A stretch of 64,000 bases of DNA from Phaeoceros laevis (taxonomy: Eukaryota; Anthocerotophyta; Anthocerotopsida; Notothyladales): assembly GCA_049999765.1 (NCBI GenBank), contig JBNGIQ010009429.1, forward strand, positions 364,737 through 428,736, written 5' to 3'. Positions 1 to 11,579 of the stretch are shown piece after piece. The notes beneath the pieces were generated by a model, which did no database searches, had not been told where the DNA came from, and worked only from the letters and a program-made list of their open reading frames with translations. The position numbers and the translations under genes are program-made. Position 1 is the stretch's first letter. Every line of letters starts with the position of its first letter.

Positions 1-1910
1 GTCAGGAAGGACCCACCCACCTTATTAGAAAGTCCGAGTTTGGCCTGTTTTGCCCATACGACACAAATACTTGGTCTCCCACTTTGTAGGTACGATCAAC
101 TCTTAGCACCACCTGAGTGTGTGTTTGCACCATGGTAAGAGCCAGAATGTTAGCTGATCCAATCCACGGAGCAGCAGTTCTCCATTGCTGCAACGCAAGC
201 TACTTCACTACCTAGGAGATACAGCAACAGAATTGACTTACAGCCTGATCCTCAATGCTGAAGTCCAGGTAGGCCGTGCAATTACCCTTATGATTAAGGG
301 CATCCGCATAAGGAATCTGTTGCAGTTTGGGGGATCCATGCATGTCTTAGTCCAGACGGCCAGGGTGCACCTTTCTAATCAGCAACAAAGATCAAGGCTC
401 CATACAAGCGTCAGTCTCTTTTACCAGCGCAAGTACATCTGCGGTGGGGAGATAGACAGCACGTGATGACACAACTGAAAAGGCTGACTTGAAAGCTTCC
501 AAAGAAAAATGTGCTTCAGGGAATGCCTGGTTCATCGAGCTACAGGTTAGAGCATTCTTGGATTGCACAATAGAGTACCACATCCACAGCACTGCTCTGC
601 TTCACACAAATGAATACAAGAATTTACCTGGCTATCCTTTTGAAACGACCCCCTTAGCTCAGCATATTCTCCCTCTAAGGCTTGTATGCGCTGTTTGACC
701 TCCGCTGGAAATTTCAAGGACCCAACATTCACCATGGCTGTGAATAATAGCAAGACTTAAGTCCAATCCTAGGAAAATATTACTTGCGAGCATCTGCAGG
801 GCAGAGAGAAACTTGTTGAGACAAGGAAATGCGTGCACAACAGTCACAGCAGGTGGCTTGAGAGGTGCTGTCCATCTGAACTGTGCACCCATCATTTGGA
901 CGGACATCACTAGTTACTATTAGGCAGTATAGGATTCTTTTACCTAGCACTGGAGAGCCCGCAAGGAGCTTATCTTGCTCTTCAGTAGTCCATAGCAAAG
1001 GGCTCAGTGTGCTGTCAGGAAACACACTTAGGAACGAGTGCCATGCAGACGCCTCTGCTTGGGACCTTTCGTACATATACCACAAGGTGAGACCAATCAA
1101 GTCTCCCCTTCCTGCCAAGGAAGACGCTGAGGTTCAGTCACAGTGGAACCAAGTTGACCTTGGCACCATTGTCTGCGGAGGTAGTTGTCACACAGAACAG
1201 ACCTGCTGCAAGGCTTGAAACCACAGGGTGACCGCTTACATCAACACTGGTGACCGTGTAATTTTCAGGGATTCTCAAAGCCACATCACCCGGCTGCATT
1301 GCAGCCAACGAATGTCAGACAAACGCAGACACAGCTCCGAAAAATCTGGGCATTACGGTTAAGATTTACCTTGAGAGGAACTGCAGCTGCACATCCCAGA
1401 CCTTCATCACCAAACTCCTTCAGTGTCACGGCCTACAACCAGGTACCTCGCGAGGTTAGAAAAAATTACAGCCCCCAGATTGAAAGCTCATAAGACTTTC
1501 GCTCCTATGCCAACACGCACCTGGTCAGGAAACCCCTTTCCCTGCAACCACTGGACCATTCGCCCTGCAAGAGCTTCCCTGCCGGCAGCAGCCACTTGAC
1601 ACATGGCCAGCATTCTATGCGTCCTCCCTGACCGGCAATGCACTGCATTCCGCTGGCCGAAACTCTTACTAGTACCAGCCCTTGCCAGCTGCAGGCCGTG
1701 GCAAGCACGTCTCACCCCTTGGATCGAGATTTGTGAACCAAACCCGTGCGCATTGAGCTCCCGCCTGGGCTCAACTTCGAGGCAGACATAGGAGAGATGT
1801 GCATTCGAACTACAACAGGCCCTCAAGGTGTCCATCGCTACTCTTCCTTTTCCTAGCAGCCCGACTGGTGGCTTGGCACAGTTTGAAAGTTGCACCCTGC
1901 AAACCAGCAA
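1..1910 (-). CDS. SET-domain protein lysine methyltransferase, Rubisco-LSMT family (3' end outside window)
   Basis: Likely transfers methyl groups from S-adenosylmethionine to lysines of a plastid or cytosolic protein. Eight exons join in frame on the minus strand: about 1910-1521, 1432-1370, 1293-1203, 1111-944, 704-628, 526-425, 316-242 and 112-21, and the gene continues past position 1. Visible family motifs, in order, are the SET entry segment (KEFGDEGLGCAAAVPLK), a PGDVALRIPENYTVTS segment, a PDSTLSPLLWTTEEQ segment, an SRAVYLP segment, the ADALNH motif with its Asn-His pair, and the SYGQ turn near the SET C-terminus. The residues before the first motif (exon 1) are rich in Ser and Arg, which fits a plastid transit peptide, but the true start is uncertain (ATG at 1910 or a later in-frame ATG). 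The Rubisco substrate-binding domain would lie outside the window, so the substrate cannot be judged. The gene is divergent from the next one. Confidence 0.8.
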
Positions 1911-2499
1911 CTGGATAGAACTATCTTAGACGGTGTCAGATATTTACCATGTCGAAAAGTAAGCCGGCACACACTTGTTTGCTGACCTGGCTGCCCAGGA
2001 GTCCGCCACGTCGGATTGAGGTCTCAACAATCTGAGCCACAGGCTCCTGCTCTAAAGGACTCACCCGCTAATACGTTCCTTGCGACCGATGCTAGGACTT
2101 CGTTTCCTAGGTTCGATATTGGCTTGTAGCTTTGCGTCATGGGATAGCTTATTAGAGCCGCTCCTGTCCAGGCGGATGTCATCAGCTGCCCGTGTCACTC
2201 GTACAGCACGATGGAGATGGTAGCGCAGCAAACACTCCAGCCGGGAGTGGGGACCCCCAAATATTTCCAAGGGCAGGTGGCAATAGCCGGTCGGCGGGAA
2301 TTAGTTCCCCGCAATTTGCAGCGTGCTGGAAGGAGGCATTTGGCGGAATGCAGGCGTGGAAGGCTGCAGAGATCCTTCTCTTGTGCCGGTTCGTGAGTTT
2401 CCTCTTGCTCGCCAGAGACTCCGATTGTGGTTTCCGAGGCTTGTATCCGTCATTGTGCAGCAATTTGCCATGCGCTAGCTGCAAATTAGGAGTTCTACA

Positions 2500-4117
2500 C
2501 GTTGGCTTGCTGTCCAAGTCTTCGGCCTGTAGAAGTGCAGGATTTTGAGCTTCTGGCGGGACTTTATGCAGGTGAACTCAGAATTCTACGAAGACATTTC
2601 GTGAACTCCAGTGTCGCTGCGGGCCTGGTAACAGTCTCTGCAGCCCTCGCAGATACGTCTTCCCCTGCCGAAATGGCACCAGCAAGAACAGGTACGGTAG
2701 CAGGGCCAGATTTGCTTCACGATGACCTATTTGCTCCTGGCAGAAGATCAGTATGATTTGCAATGAAGCTGACCGAAATGTGGAACCTGTTTGTTGAAAG
2801 ACCTTGAGAGGCTACCATTCAAGCAAGATGGCTACAATTTTTGGGAGTGGCGTGGTCATAGAGTACACTACGTCGTTCAAGGGCAAGGACCTCCTATTCT
2901 TCTGATTCACGGCTTTGGTGCCTCCGCCTTCCACTGGAGGTACAGTGATCATGGAGGTGCTTTTTTTCGTGCCTAGGCCCGAAGTAGGAAGCTAAACAGC
3001 GAAGTACAGGTTAGCTAATAACTGGTGCTTGTTGCAGATACAATATTCCCGAGCTGGCAAAGTCGTACACTGTGTACGCCATGGATTTGCTCGGGTTTGG
3101 CTGGTCTGAAAAGGCACTAACAGACTACACGGCATTGGTGTGGAGGGATCAAGTGAACGATTTTGTGCAGGAGATAGTGGGCCAACCAGCTGTTCTCGTG
3201 GGGAATAGGTAAGGAGCTCCCCTGGCCCGGGTGTTGTAGCTGGTTGAAAGGGCCAAAGCGGCCCATAGGTCTTGAGGTGCTTTCCTGCCTGTGCCATCAA
3301 GTTTCTGACGCCTTGCACGTCCCAGTGTGGGAGGTTTCACTGCTCTACTAGCTGCTGCTAACCGTCCAGATCTTACATCTGGGTTGGTCCTTGTGAATGC
3401 CTCGGGACAATTTGAAACTCAAGGGGGAGAGAAAAAGCAAGCAGTTGTGGAGGAGACAGCTGTACAGCGGCTTATCATCACCCCAGCTAAGAATTTTTTA
3501 AGGAAATGGGCTATTCGGTTCGCATTTTGGCAAGCCAAGCAGCCAGCACGGATTCTCTCCGTTCTTAACAACGTGAGCTGAGAATGCTTTAACGACTTCG
3601 CTGCTTTCTGTAGGCGACAGAAAGGTATGAACCCCGGAAGGACGAACTGACAATCCAGTGTGTTTTTTACCTACAGGTGTATGTGGACCGGTCAAATGTG
3701 GATGACTATCTGGTGCAGTCGATTGTGCAACCAGCAGCAGATGCAAACGCCTTCGAAGTTTACTACAGGTGAGACATGCATATTGATGGGACAGTCTTGC
3801 AACCCTAGCTGCTCCAGGATCCATTCTGAAAGTGAAACCCGTTGGCATCTGGTGTGCACAGGCTGATGACTCAGGTACTGTTCAAGCCTTCAGACCTGAC
3901 TCTGGACAGCTTGCTGGAAAAATTGTCTGTTCCACTGCTGCTGCTATGGGGCGAGCTGGATCCCTGGATGGGACCAACGAAAGCTGCCAGAATCAAGCAG
4001 TTGTACCCTTCTGCGACCTTGGTGCTTTTAAGGGCAGGGCACTGCCCTCATGATGAAGCACCAGAGACCGTCAACCGAGAACTACGAAAATGGATATCCT
4101 CCATTGCTGAAGCTTAG
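2500..4117 (+). CDS. alpha/beta hydrolase, plastid-type (At5g38520/At4g36530-like)
   Basis: A serine hydrolase of the alpha/beta fold; the substrate is not known for this plant group. Exons: about 2500-2691, 2801-2939, 3038-3208, 3326-3572, 3677-3768 and 3862-4117. All junctions keep frame with GT..AG borders. The oxyanion region (LLIHGFGASAFHWRYN), the strand with LLGFGWSEKA, the nucleophile elbow GNSVGG (its Ser codon is built across the 3208/3326 junction), the acid segment LLLWGELDPWMGP and the catalytic His in RAGHCPHDEAP are all present, so the triad looks intact. The product ends with ISSIAEA. The first exon is open and Ser/Ala-rich, as expected of a transit peptide, but its start codon is not settled; upstream ATGs such as 2211 lie in a frame that stops at 2396 and would need a further splice. 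Confidence 0.85.
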
Positions 4118-4581
4118 AAAGTAAAATATGAATGCTAGATACGAGGTAGCTCTTCCGTCCCTAGCTTTCCTTGTCCATCAAAGCTTACGAGCCGGTAGCA
4201 GGCAGGGCCATCCTAGAGGTTTTGGATCGTCGCCAGCTCTGAGAAGAGGTCGTGAAAGTAGGTCAGTGCAGGAGACCGGATGTATCAATAGATGTAAACG
4301 GTACAGAATTAGCGTGTACATACAGACGGTGTGTGTTTATTGCTTAAATTACGGTAATAGTTGCACCTCAAGGATACGGGATACGGAGGACCACTTGTTC
4401 CGAAAATCCGGGGATAACTGTTCTTGATGTTGAAACCAATTGTTGTTGAAACCAATTGCAGAGTTTGAGGATTGAGTCGGGGACATGTTCTCATCGGTTG
4501 CCCACAAAAGCCATTATGTTATAGGTCTATAATACACAAAAGTGAACAATTTGGTTTGCAACTTTGCACCACGATTTGGTT

Positions 4582-4632
4582 AGCATATGGATGCAAACAG
4601 CATATGGACGCAAATAGCATATGGACCCAAAC
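4582..4632 (+). repeat. 17-bp tandem repeat, 3 copies
   Basis: Three adjacent copies of a unit beginning AGCATATGGA and ending CAAA plus one base, with single-base differences between copies. It lies about 50 bases upstream of the 23-bp array. Confidence 0.85.
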
Positions 4633-4678
4633 ATCACACTCCTAGCTTTCCTTTGCGGCAGAAAATGGAAGCGTGCAG

Positions 4679-4790
4679 GGAGCGTGATGTGATCGGACAT
4701 TGGAGCGTGATGTGATCGGACATTGGAGCGTGATGTGATCGGACATTGGAGCGTGATGGGATCGGACATTGGAGCGTGATGTGAATGGAG
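4679..4790 (+). repeat. 23-bp tandem repeat, about 4.5 copies
   Basis: Unit GGAGCGTGATG followed by TGATCGGACATT. Four near-identical copies are followed by a truncated, diverged fifth. Near identity between copies points to recent expansion. Confidence 0.9.
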
Positions 4791-6344
4791 CCTGATTAGA
4801 ACTATGTCAACCTCCTTAAAACATACACACTTTGGTATAAATTATCAAATAGCTTTCTTTTCTTTTTTCTGAGGTGTTTTTAGGGGAGCTCAAACCGAAG
4901 TTACCGCGTACTGGATGTAGCTCGAAGTGCTTTTCATGGTGCTCTTCTTTATCTCACACGTCAAAACTATCTATCTTCATATATGCCACTATCTACACGC
5001 CCAACGAGGGGGTAGGCTGGACTTTCCTTTAATTTATAGTCTCAACCCCTCTAGAATTAACGAAACGTTTGAAAACTTCCCAAAACTATTTTGGAAGTTT
5101 CCTGTTACTGTGTAACTTCTCACTTGGTGGTGTGGAAATGCATCATGGTTTTCGGTCTAATGAGTCAACTTGTAGTTGGATCAAAGCTCAAGATCTTCGG
5201 ACTTTTAGTCTCAGATCTCAGGGACACTTCATAGGTTGCAGACTGAGACTTCTAGAGTACCCGTGAGACCTCAACCCTCATCATCGCAATCATGTATGAT
5301 GTGATACTCTATTAAGAGTCTCACAGAGTCATGGAGGAGAGATAGCTACACCTTGTACAATGGAAACGTAGCCATTTCTGAGATCTGGTTAGAAGTAGCT
5401 TCGGAAACATTGCCATCAAAAGAGTTTTGGTCAGTGTCTTAGGCCTCGAAACCCAGGATCAAAGTTCTAGGTGACATTTGTAGATGTCCTTCGTTGTTCT
5501 TCATCCACAAACTTTCTTTCAAGTCTTATACTCTAGAGCTGACATTCCTTGCTCAAAGCCTCTTCTCCAAGGTTGGCTGTAATTGATGTCTTGGGAACGG
5601 TATATAAGTGACCACCATCATATTCAAGAAGGAGTATATATTAAATTATTAATGATCCAATAATAAGTATTTATTAAATTATAAAATTAGTAGTAATCAA
5701 TTGTGGCACTCAAAAGGCACTATGCATAACCAACTATCGTCCTAACCTGACCAGGCACCAGGGCGGTGACCACCCTCTGCTTGGGATGGAGGTTTCAAGC
5801 AGCTGCCCCGCCACACGATGACTTCTCAATGCCCGAGCGATGTCGCAGCCCTGAAGTGGGCATACTGCTCGATCACCGTATCCAGTTGGGCACCCCCGTC
5901 AAGCTGCTACTGGGTAAGCCTCCCACATGACCGAAGCTCCACGAGCAATTGATAGTCACAAGTTATAGCAACAGAGGCTTATGACCCCGTTCCGTTCCCT
6001 AACGGAATGATCGCCCTCCTATCTATTCCGTTCACTAAACTAACCCTCGCCAAACCACAAGTCAAATCCTAACGATCTAAGTTATCTAACCCAAGCATGC
6101 ATTTAGTTAAGCACATAGTCAAGTACTACACAATGTATTTACCAGAGCTATTTATCATTTATTCATACATATATCTCGGCATAATTCACCAAAAAAAAAA
6201 AATCTGCGCATACAAAGCCCTTCCAACTTCTCTCGATCCATATACAAGCCCCCGAATTTATTTACTGGAACTACTTATTATATATTCATGCATACATGTC
6301 TCGGTATGGAAGTCCTCCCGACCCATATGCGCAGCCTGAATTGC

Positions 6345-6353
6345 TATATAAGG
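6345..6353 (+). promoter_or_regulatory. TATA box for the anchored orphan gene
   Basis: TATATAAGG at this position is a near-perfect plant TATA element. It lies about 320 bases before the ATG at 6669, leaving a leader of about 290 bases if transcription starts some 30 bases downstream. The leader could contain an intron. Confidence 0.5.
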
Positions 6354-6668
6354 GCTGGTTGGTGTTTAGATCTATGCTATAGGATGTTGTCACACACTTT
6401 TCCTTTCCTATTTCTAAGGTGTGTGTGTGTATGTTTATTTGAGGAGGTTATCGGTCCATAAGGTGCATGCGAAGTGTCCACTCACTATATCTCCGTCTCT
6501 ATAACACTATGTTATAGAAGATTAGAAGATAGAACACTAGAAGGCTTTCCATAGGTAACCCTAGATACATCTTGATGATTTGCTCACGTTACGAGAACTT
6601 TGGAAATATTCAGAATCTAATTCCTTTTTTGTATCTCTTAGTTCAATTGTTGGTTTGTGGCAGACTAT

Positions 6669-7385
6669 ATGGCTTCGACAAGTCATTCCATGACTCAGAG
6701 CGAAGATATAGAAGTTATTCTTGGATACAATGGACGGTTTCCGGAACTCCGAGTTCATATGATAGACCCGATTGACAATGTGCATCCACCATCAAACAAG
6801 TTTGAGAGGCTTCTTTTGGCTCTCACGAATCGAAAAGAATTTCCCATTACTTTTCTAGCTGAAGGTTCTGAGGTAGAAGAAGCAGCTGAACCTAATACAA
6901 CGGGAGTTCAACCGGTTGAACTTGTTACAACGGGAGTCGAACCGGTTGACGGCGAGATTGAAGGTGAAATTCAAAGTGAAGCTGAAGATGTGACAGAAAA
7001 TGAGATTGACGAGGAGCCTCAGGTCGAGATTGAAGTGCACGTGGAGGTTGAGATGGAAGATAGGCCGAATCAAGGAATGGAAGAAGTTGCTACTAGTGCT
7101 CCACCTAGATGGGGCAGAAGGATTGGTGCTCCTACTCAACGTCCCAAATCTATCAAGAGGATGAAGGACCAACCATTACGGTATCTGAGCAAGGACCCTC
7201 CGAGAAAAGTTGTACAAGTAAGGAGAGTAGAGCCTTCGAGCACCGTAAAGGGGATAGAAGAGCAGTGGGAGCGAGTGAGAGCCTTGGCAAGGAGGGAACG
7301 ACGCAAGCAAGAGTGCAAACAAATTGCACAAATTGTAGCATGGTGTAGTCTCCTCGCATTGTTGTGGTGGTACATTGTGGTGTAG
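6669..7385 (+). CDS. Orphan acidic protein with C-terminal membrane anchor
   Basis: I do not recognise this gene. A single open frame encodes 238 residues from the ATG at 6669 (starts MASTSHSMTQ). The N-terminal third is mixed. The middle is very acidic and contains an internal duplication: TTGVQPVE is followed by TTGVEPVD, then many E/D residues. The stretch after that is basic and Pro/Arg-rich. The protein ends in one hydrophobic segment (IAQIVAWCSLLALLWWYIVV) that runs right to the stop codon. That is the layout of a tail-anchored protein, with the body in the cytosol and the tail in a membrane. There is no intron, and a strong TATA box lies upstream. A domesticated or decayed transposon product is an alternative. 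The long frame, ATG and anchor support a real gene, but there is no homology support. Confidence 0.5.
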   Translation: MASTSHSMTQSEDIEVILGYNGRFPELRVHMIDPIDNVHPPSNKFERLLLALTNRKEFPITFLAEGSEVEEAAEPNTTGVQPVELVTTGVEPVDGEIEGEIQSEAEDVTENEIDEEPQVEIEVHVEVEMEDRPNQGMEEVATSAPPRWGRRIGAPTQRPKSIKRMKDQPLRYLSKDPPRKVVQVRRVEPSSTVKGIEEQWERVRALARRERRKQECKQIAQIVAWCSLLALLWWYIVV

Positions 7386-8337
7386 AATGATGTGTAGGTG
7401 GTAGGAAGTTGAAGATGGACAACAATTGTCAAAGTTTTATTAACTACAAGCAATCCATTTTGAAATTCATTGTTGTCTTGTGACTCTTGTTCATTCTGGA
7501 ATTTCTATTCTGATTTTTCCTTACTCTTAGTCTCTTGATTGTTTACATAAATATTATATTGTTTATATAATATATATATTGTATATATATTATATTGTTT
7601 ACATAAATATTATTAGCTCGGCAGGCAGTCGTTTCAGGTGCCGAGTCTGCTGACACATGTCCATTCATAACGTTTACACACCTCCTGGTCGATTAGATAG
7701 AGAACTAGGCATGGTGTATGGTGTATGGCATGCGCTGGAAAGCGAGACAGAAAGTGGGTGGTGCGGGAGGAGTAGGTGCAGCTACTTATTAGCCTAAGTC
7801 ACTCATTGATGCCCAATCAAGTGTACCTCATTTCAGGTGAGTTAATCTGGATCGTGGAATCCAATTGCAGCTGCACCTAACTTGGTCAAAGTCATTTCAG
7901 CTGATCTACTCCTTGGAAGCTGCTACATCTACTCTTCTTGTTTGTTAACAGGTGCAGCAGCGGAAGCTGTCAATCGCGGAGGTTAAACTTGTACGACAAA
8001 GGTGACGAGCGGCCAGAGCTTTCGCCGACACAGGAACACCTTTAATCCACCCAGTCCCATGTGAGTATGCTTAACAGGCCTCACCATCACCGATTCTCTG
8101 TCGCGGACCTCACTTGCTTATTAGGAAGAAGCACAAGTTTGGGGTAATTAATGCAAGCTAAGTGAGCAGTGTGCGGAAGAAAGCAAGGCACAGGAGTCGC
8201 CGACGTCGACGGGCCAGCCTGAAAGGCAGCGTAGTACATGGATCGATCCCATCCCACCAGTCAAGTCCTGCTAATGTCAAAGGCAAGGAGCCGTGGCCTG
8301 CCGTGCAACCACAGTGCAGAGGGGGGCCGAGCGAGCG
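7386..8337. other. Intergenic, no gene seen
   Basis: Downstream of the anchored orphan. At about 7545-7615 an AT-rich stretch of TATATA repeats is flanked by two copies of a word ending TTGTTTACATAAATATTAT, able to form a hairpin. The rest has no coding signal. Confidence 0.5.
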
Positions 8338-8470
8338 CTATAATAACCCTCTCACCACTTGTACAATGGCACACTCGAGACGTATGCTCTTCTTTCATTC
8401 TCTTTGCCTAAGCCTCCTTCTTCTGAATCACTCCAGTGCAACCCAATTGCAAGGGCGGCCAAACTGCTAA
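8338..8470 (+). CDS. Possible short secreted peptide (34 residues)
   Basis: A TATA-like element CTATAATAA (8338-8346) is followed 20 bases later by ATG at 8366. The frame encodes 34 residues, stopping at 8470. Residues 7-20 form a strongly hydrophobic core (MLFFHSLCLSLLLL) after two Arg, followed by a polar stretch with SSA before TQLQGRPNC. This looks like a signal peptide plus a very short mature tail, or a first exon whose continuation I could not find; no good GT donor lies before the stop. The distance from TATA to ATG is short for a plant leader. It may be chance. Confidence 0.25.
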
Positions 8471-9015
8471 GGACTTTTGGCTCAAGATTACGAGACCTGC
8501 GGTTGTTCGCGGCTCACATACAGGTCTGCTAGCTGTACAGCGTGTACAGGTCTGTCTGTGATTGAGCGTGCCTGCTTTTAAGATGGTCAGTCCGTGAGGA
8601 GGAGTACTTACCGGCCGGCCGGCGCCCCTGGCCAGGCTTGCCAGCCAAGCTTAAGCTGAAGGTTGCTCAAGCAAGCTCACGAATCGCGGTGTCTTTTGTC
8701 GTGCCTGGACAGGAAGGTGGCCAGGAAAAGGTTCGAAGGACTTTTATTAACCACTTGCCATCGAGGTCGAGGAGCGTGGCGTAGCTGCCTAGGCCTATCT
8801 GGACAGCTCTTCGTCCTGGGCAGTCAATCTGGTTGAGGTCCTCAAGAAGCGCCGTGCCGTGCACTCGGAATCGATCGGCGCGCCCACCTGTGCCTGCCAA
8901 TACTGTCTCTCTCTGGACAAAGCTTGTGTGCGCCTTAAGTGCAGGTTTCCCGCTCCCGAGCCTCTCTCCTCGAGAAGCTTGCTTGCAAGCTTCCCTGCCA
9001 GAGACTGACTCTGAC

Positions 9016-11325
9016 ATGCAGGCACTGGCCATGGCCCCTTTCACAACTAGTGCCGCTGGTCTGGGCGGCATTGTGGGCCTGGCGGCAGTGGAGGACATCA
9101 CTGCTGGCGCCTCCGACGCGGGTGATGCGTCGTCGGAGCCCGATGGCCGCCACCACCTGCGCGACGCCGTCTTGCCTGCGGGGCAGTTGCAATCGGCGGG
9201 GGCGGCTATGTCCCCTCCTGGTCACGGCACTGTGAAGCAGCTGGAGAGTGACAAGCCTAAGCCGCGCTGCAGAGTCGTCAGCTTCGCCGAGCTGGAGCAG
9301 CATCGGACAGCGGAGGACGCCTGGCTGGTGGTCGACGGCAACGTCTACGACATCACGCCATTTCTGGAGAATCACCCTGGGGGCGACGATGTGAGAGCCC
9401 AAAATTTCCGAATGTCGGCTGCTGGAAGTTTGCCTACTGTAAGAGCTCGAGATCGCTAAGTGTCGTGGCTATGGCGCCCGCCTGCAGGTGATTTTGGAGC
9501 ACTTGCAGAGGAAGGAGGTGGGGGATTTGATGAGGGGTCGGGAAAGCGGTCGGAAGCCGGGTCTGTTTGGGAGATTGTCGTTTGAATCGAGTGCTGCACC
9601 GAATGCGGAGCTGCATTCCCACAGCAAGGCGGCCTTCAGAATGCTGCAACAGTTTTTTGTGGGGGAACTGCAATCCGACTCGGAATCGGACACAAACTTG
9701 TGGTGGGTTTATGCGGTTTGCAATCTTGAGCCCTCTGGAATTCATGCGGACTTGTAAGCTTGGGGATGTTTTCAGGAAGGACACGCGAGCTCACATTGTG
9801 GAAATTTGTGATCGTTCGATCCACTTACACCAGGACTGCGTCGTGTTTACAACTGATCCCGGCAGGTTGCATCCGGAGGAGGCGGGTGGCAATTCGAGCA
9901 ACGGTCGTGCTGTTGAGCGCGAAGAGGTCGAGGTCGATCTCAGCAGACCTATAGTGTGCCAGGTACAACCACCTGCCAGACCGAAGGCGCAACTTCATTG
10001 CTTTCAGTACTGAAGTTGAAGTCCCTCTTAAAAGCAACTCACGCGGTGTAAAGCAGGTGGGGCGCCTTGGCGATCGGTACAACTCATGGGTGCACGATCC
10101 AGTGATAAGCAAGGAAATTCCTCGATTCTTCGAGAGCGATTTTTTGGAGGTGAGTTTCATTTCATGAGAGACATGTCTGTGGAACGCACATGTATGGATA
10201 CATCATCATGGAGGGATAGTGTTTTGCTCAACAGTGCTTACAAGTGAAGCTAGGATGAACTGATACCCTAGCCTGTGCCAAATTTATGCAGTTCTTCACG
10301 CAGACCAAGTGGTGGGCTGTGCCGCTGGTGTGGATTCCAGCCATCGTTGCCCTGGTTGGCTATGGTCTGCACCATGGCCTGCCTAGCAAGGCTGCCCTGC
10401 CCAGCGTACTGCTGGGCCTCTTCATCTGGACGCTGTTGGAGTACTTCCTGCACCGATTTTTGTTCCACATGCAAACTACAAGCTACTGGTGAAGCAACGT
10501 TTGGCCCTGAAAACCTTCGGACATCGTGCTAGTTACGAAATCACACTTTTACAAGTGCTTTCAGATCTCCAGTTCTCAGCTTGAACTCGGAGCTTGTGCC
10601 TGCAGGGGGAACACTTTCCACTATGTCATCCACGGCTTTCACCACAAGCATCCCATGGACGGCTCTCGCCTAGTTTTCCCTCCTCTTTTCGCCTTTGTGA
10701 TCGCCAGCATAGTACGTGCAGATGCCTCAACCTCCAACGTGCTAGAGCTCTTTCAGATATTCCCTTGGATGTGCTACTTGTAAGTTGCAAGCTGCTCTGA
10801 CAAGCCAATGCTTTTGTGCAATCATGCAGTTCTGGTTCGTGATTCTGTTGGTGAGGATACCCAGAGGAGTGGGAGCAGCCGGACTTGGAGGAGCCCTCTT
10901 GGGATACGTCTGCTACGACCTCACACACTACTTTCTCCACTTCGGAGCCGCCTTCAACGAGACTTCTCGCAAGATGAAGGTGACACAGCCATGCCTCCAG
11001 TTCTAATTATAAGCGCATTCATGAAATACTTGTGAGCCTCCATGGATGCATGAGTCAGATCTTTGGGCTTTCAATTGCTGCAGCTCAAGTTGAACTGCAG
11101 GCACACCACATCAGGACTCCTCTTGAAATCCACTTCTGATACTTGGAGAGATGGTACCTAATACCTATCAACTGTTGCATGCAGAGATACCACCTGAACC
11201 ACCATTTCAAGGTGCAAAGTCAAGGCTTCGGCGTAATGACTTGGACCATGTGGGACAGAGTTTTTGGGACTCTTCCAGCTGCAGACAAAGAGGAGACTAG
11301 CTTCAAGACTACCAAGGCCCTGTGA
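9016..11325 (+). CDS. FA2H: Fatty acid 2-hydroxylase with fused N-terminal cytochrome b5 domain
   Basis: Hydroxylates carbon 2 of very-long-chain fatty acids used in sphingolipids at the endoplasmic reticulum. Eight exons keep frame: 9016-9390, 9488-9753, 9866-9962, 10057-10149, 10292-10488, 10606-10711, 10830-10979, 11185-11325, giving 474 residues. Residues about 90-185 are a cytochrome b5 domain: DAWLVVDGNVYDITPFL, then HPGG with the first heme His at about 120, and HSHSKAAFRML with the second at 168 or 170. The hydroxylase follows (VDLSRPIVCQVGRLGDRYNSW, then FFESDF), with di-iron His motifs HRFLFH (331-336), HYVIHGFHHKH, HYFLH and YHLNHHF, plus several membrane segments. The intron 2 acceptor at 9865 was chosen because it alone restores frame at a sensible length. 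Arabidopsis FAH1 and FAH2 lack the b5 domain, while fungal and animal enzymes have it. Confidence 0.9.
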
Positions 11326-11502
11326 AAACACAGCCCGACTTCTATAATAGACATGTGAAGAATGTATGCTCATGATCAAAGCTCAAGTTTCTGCAACGCA
11401 TAATTTATATCCAGATCTAGTACTATCATGTCGTTACCACTACTATGTAGATGTGAATACATTCATGCACATGAGTACATGCTCAGAAACAATGGATAGA
11501 TG

Positions 11503-11579
11503 CTGTGAGTTGCATATCTAAACCAGTTGGGAGCTGCTCCTGTGAGTTGCATATCTAAACCAGTTGGGAGCTGCTCCTG
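11503..11579 (+). repeat. 37-bp perfect tandem duplication
   Basis: Two adjacent copies of a 37-base unit starting CTGTGAGTTGCATATC. They lie in the spacer between the hydroxylase and the kinase gene; the rest of that spacer (11326-12018) shows no gene. Confidence 0.85.

Larger units (their letters stand above)
4118..6343. other. Intergenic, no gene seen
   Basis: AT-rich spacer after the hydrolase gene. It holds two short tandem arrays (listed separately) and a more GC-rich block at about 5740-5960 with no open frame of note. No RNA gene or transposon ends could be recognised. Confidence 0.6.

Noticed and set aside
2211-2396. ATG-initiated frame considered as the hydrolase N-terminus
   Set aside because: Stops at 2396 before reaching the coding exon, and no clear splice joins it; left open rather than claimed.
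7545-7615. Possible origin or MITE from AT-rich inverted words
   Set aside because: Only about 70 bases of TA-rich hairpin, with no target-site duplication or second copy seen.
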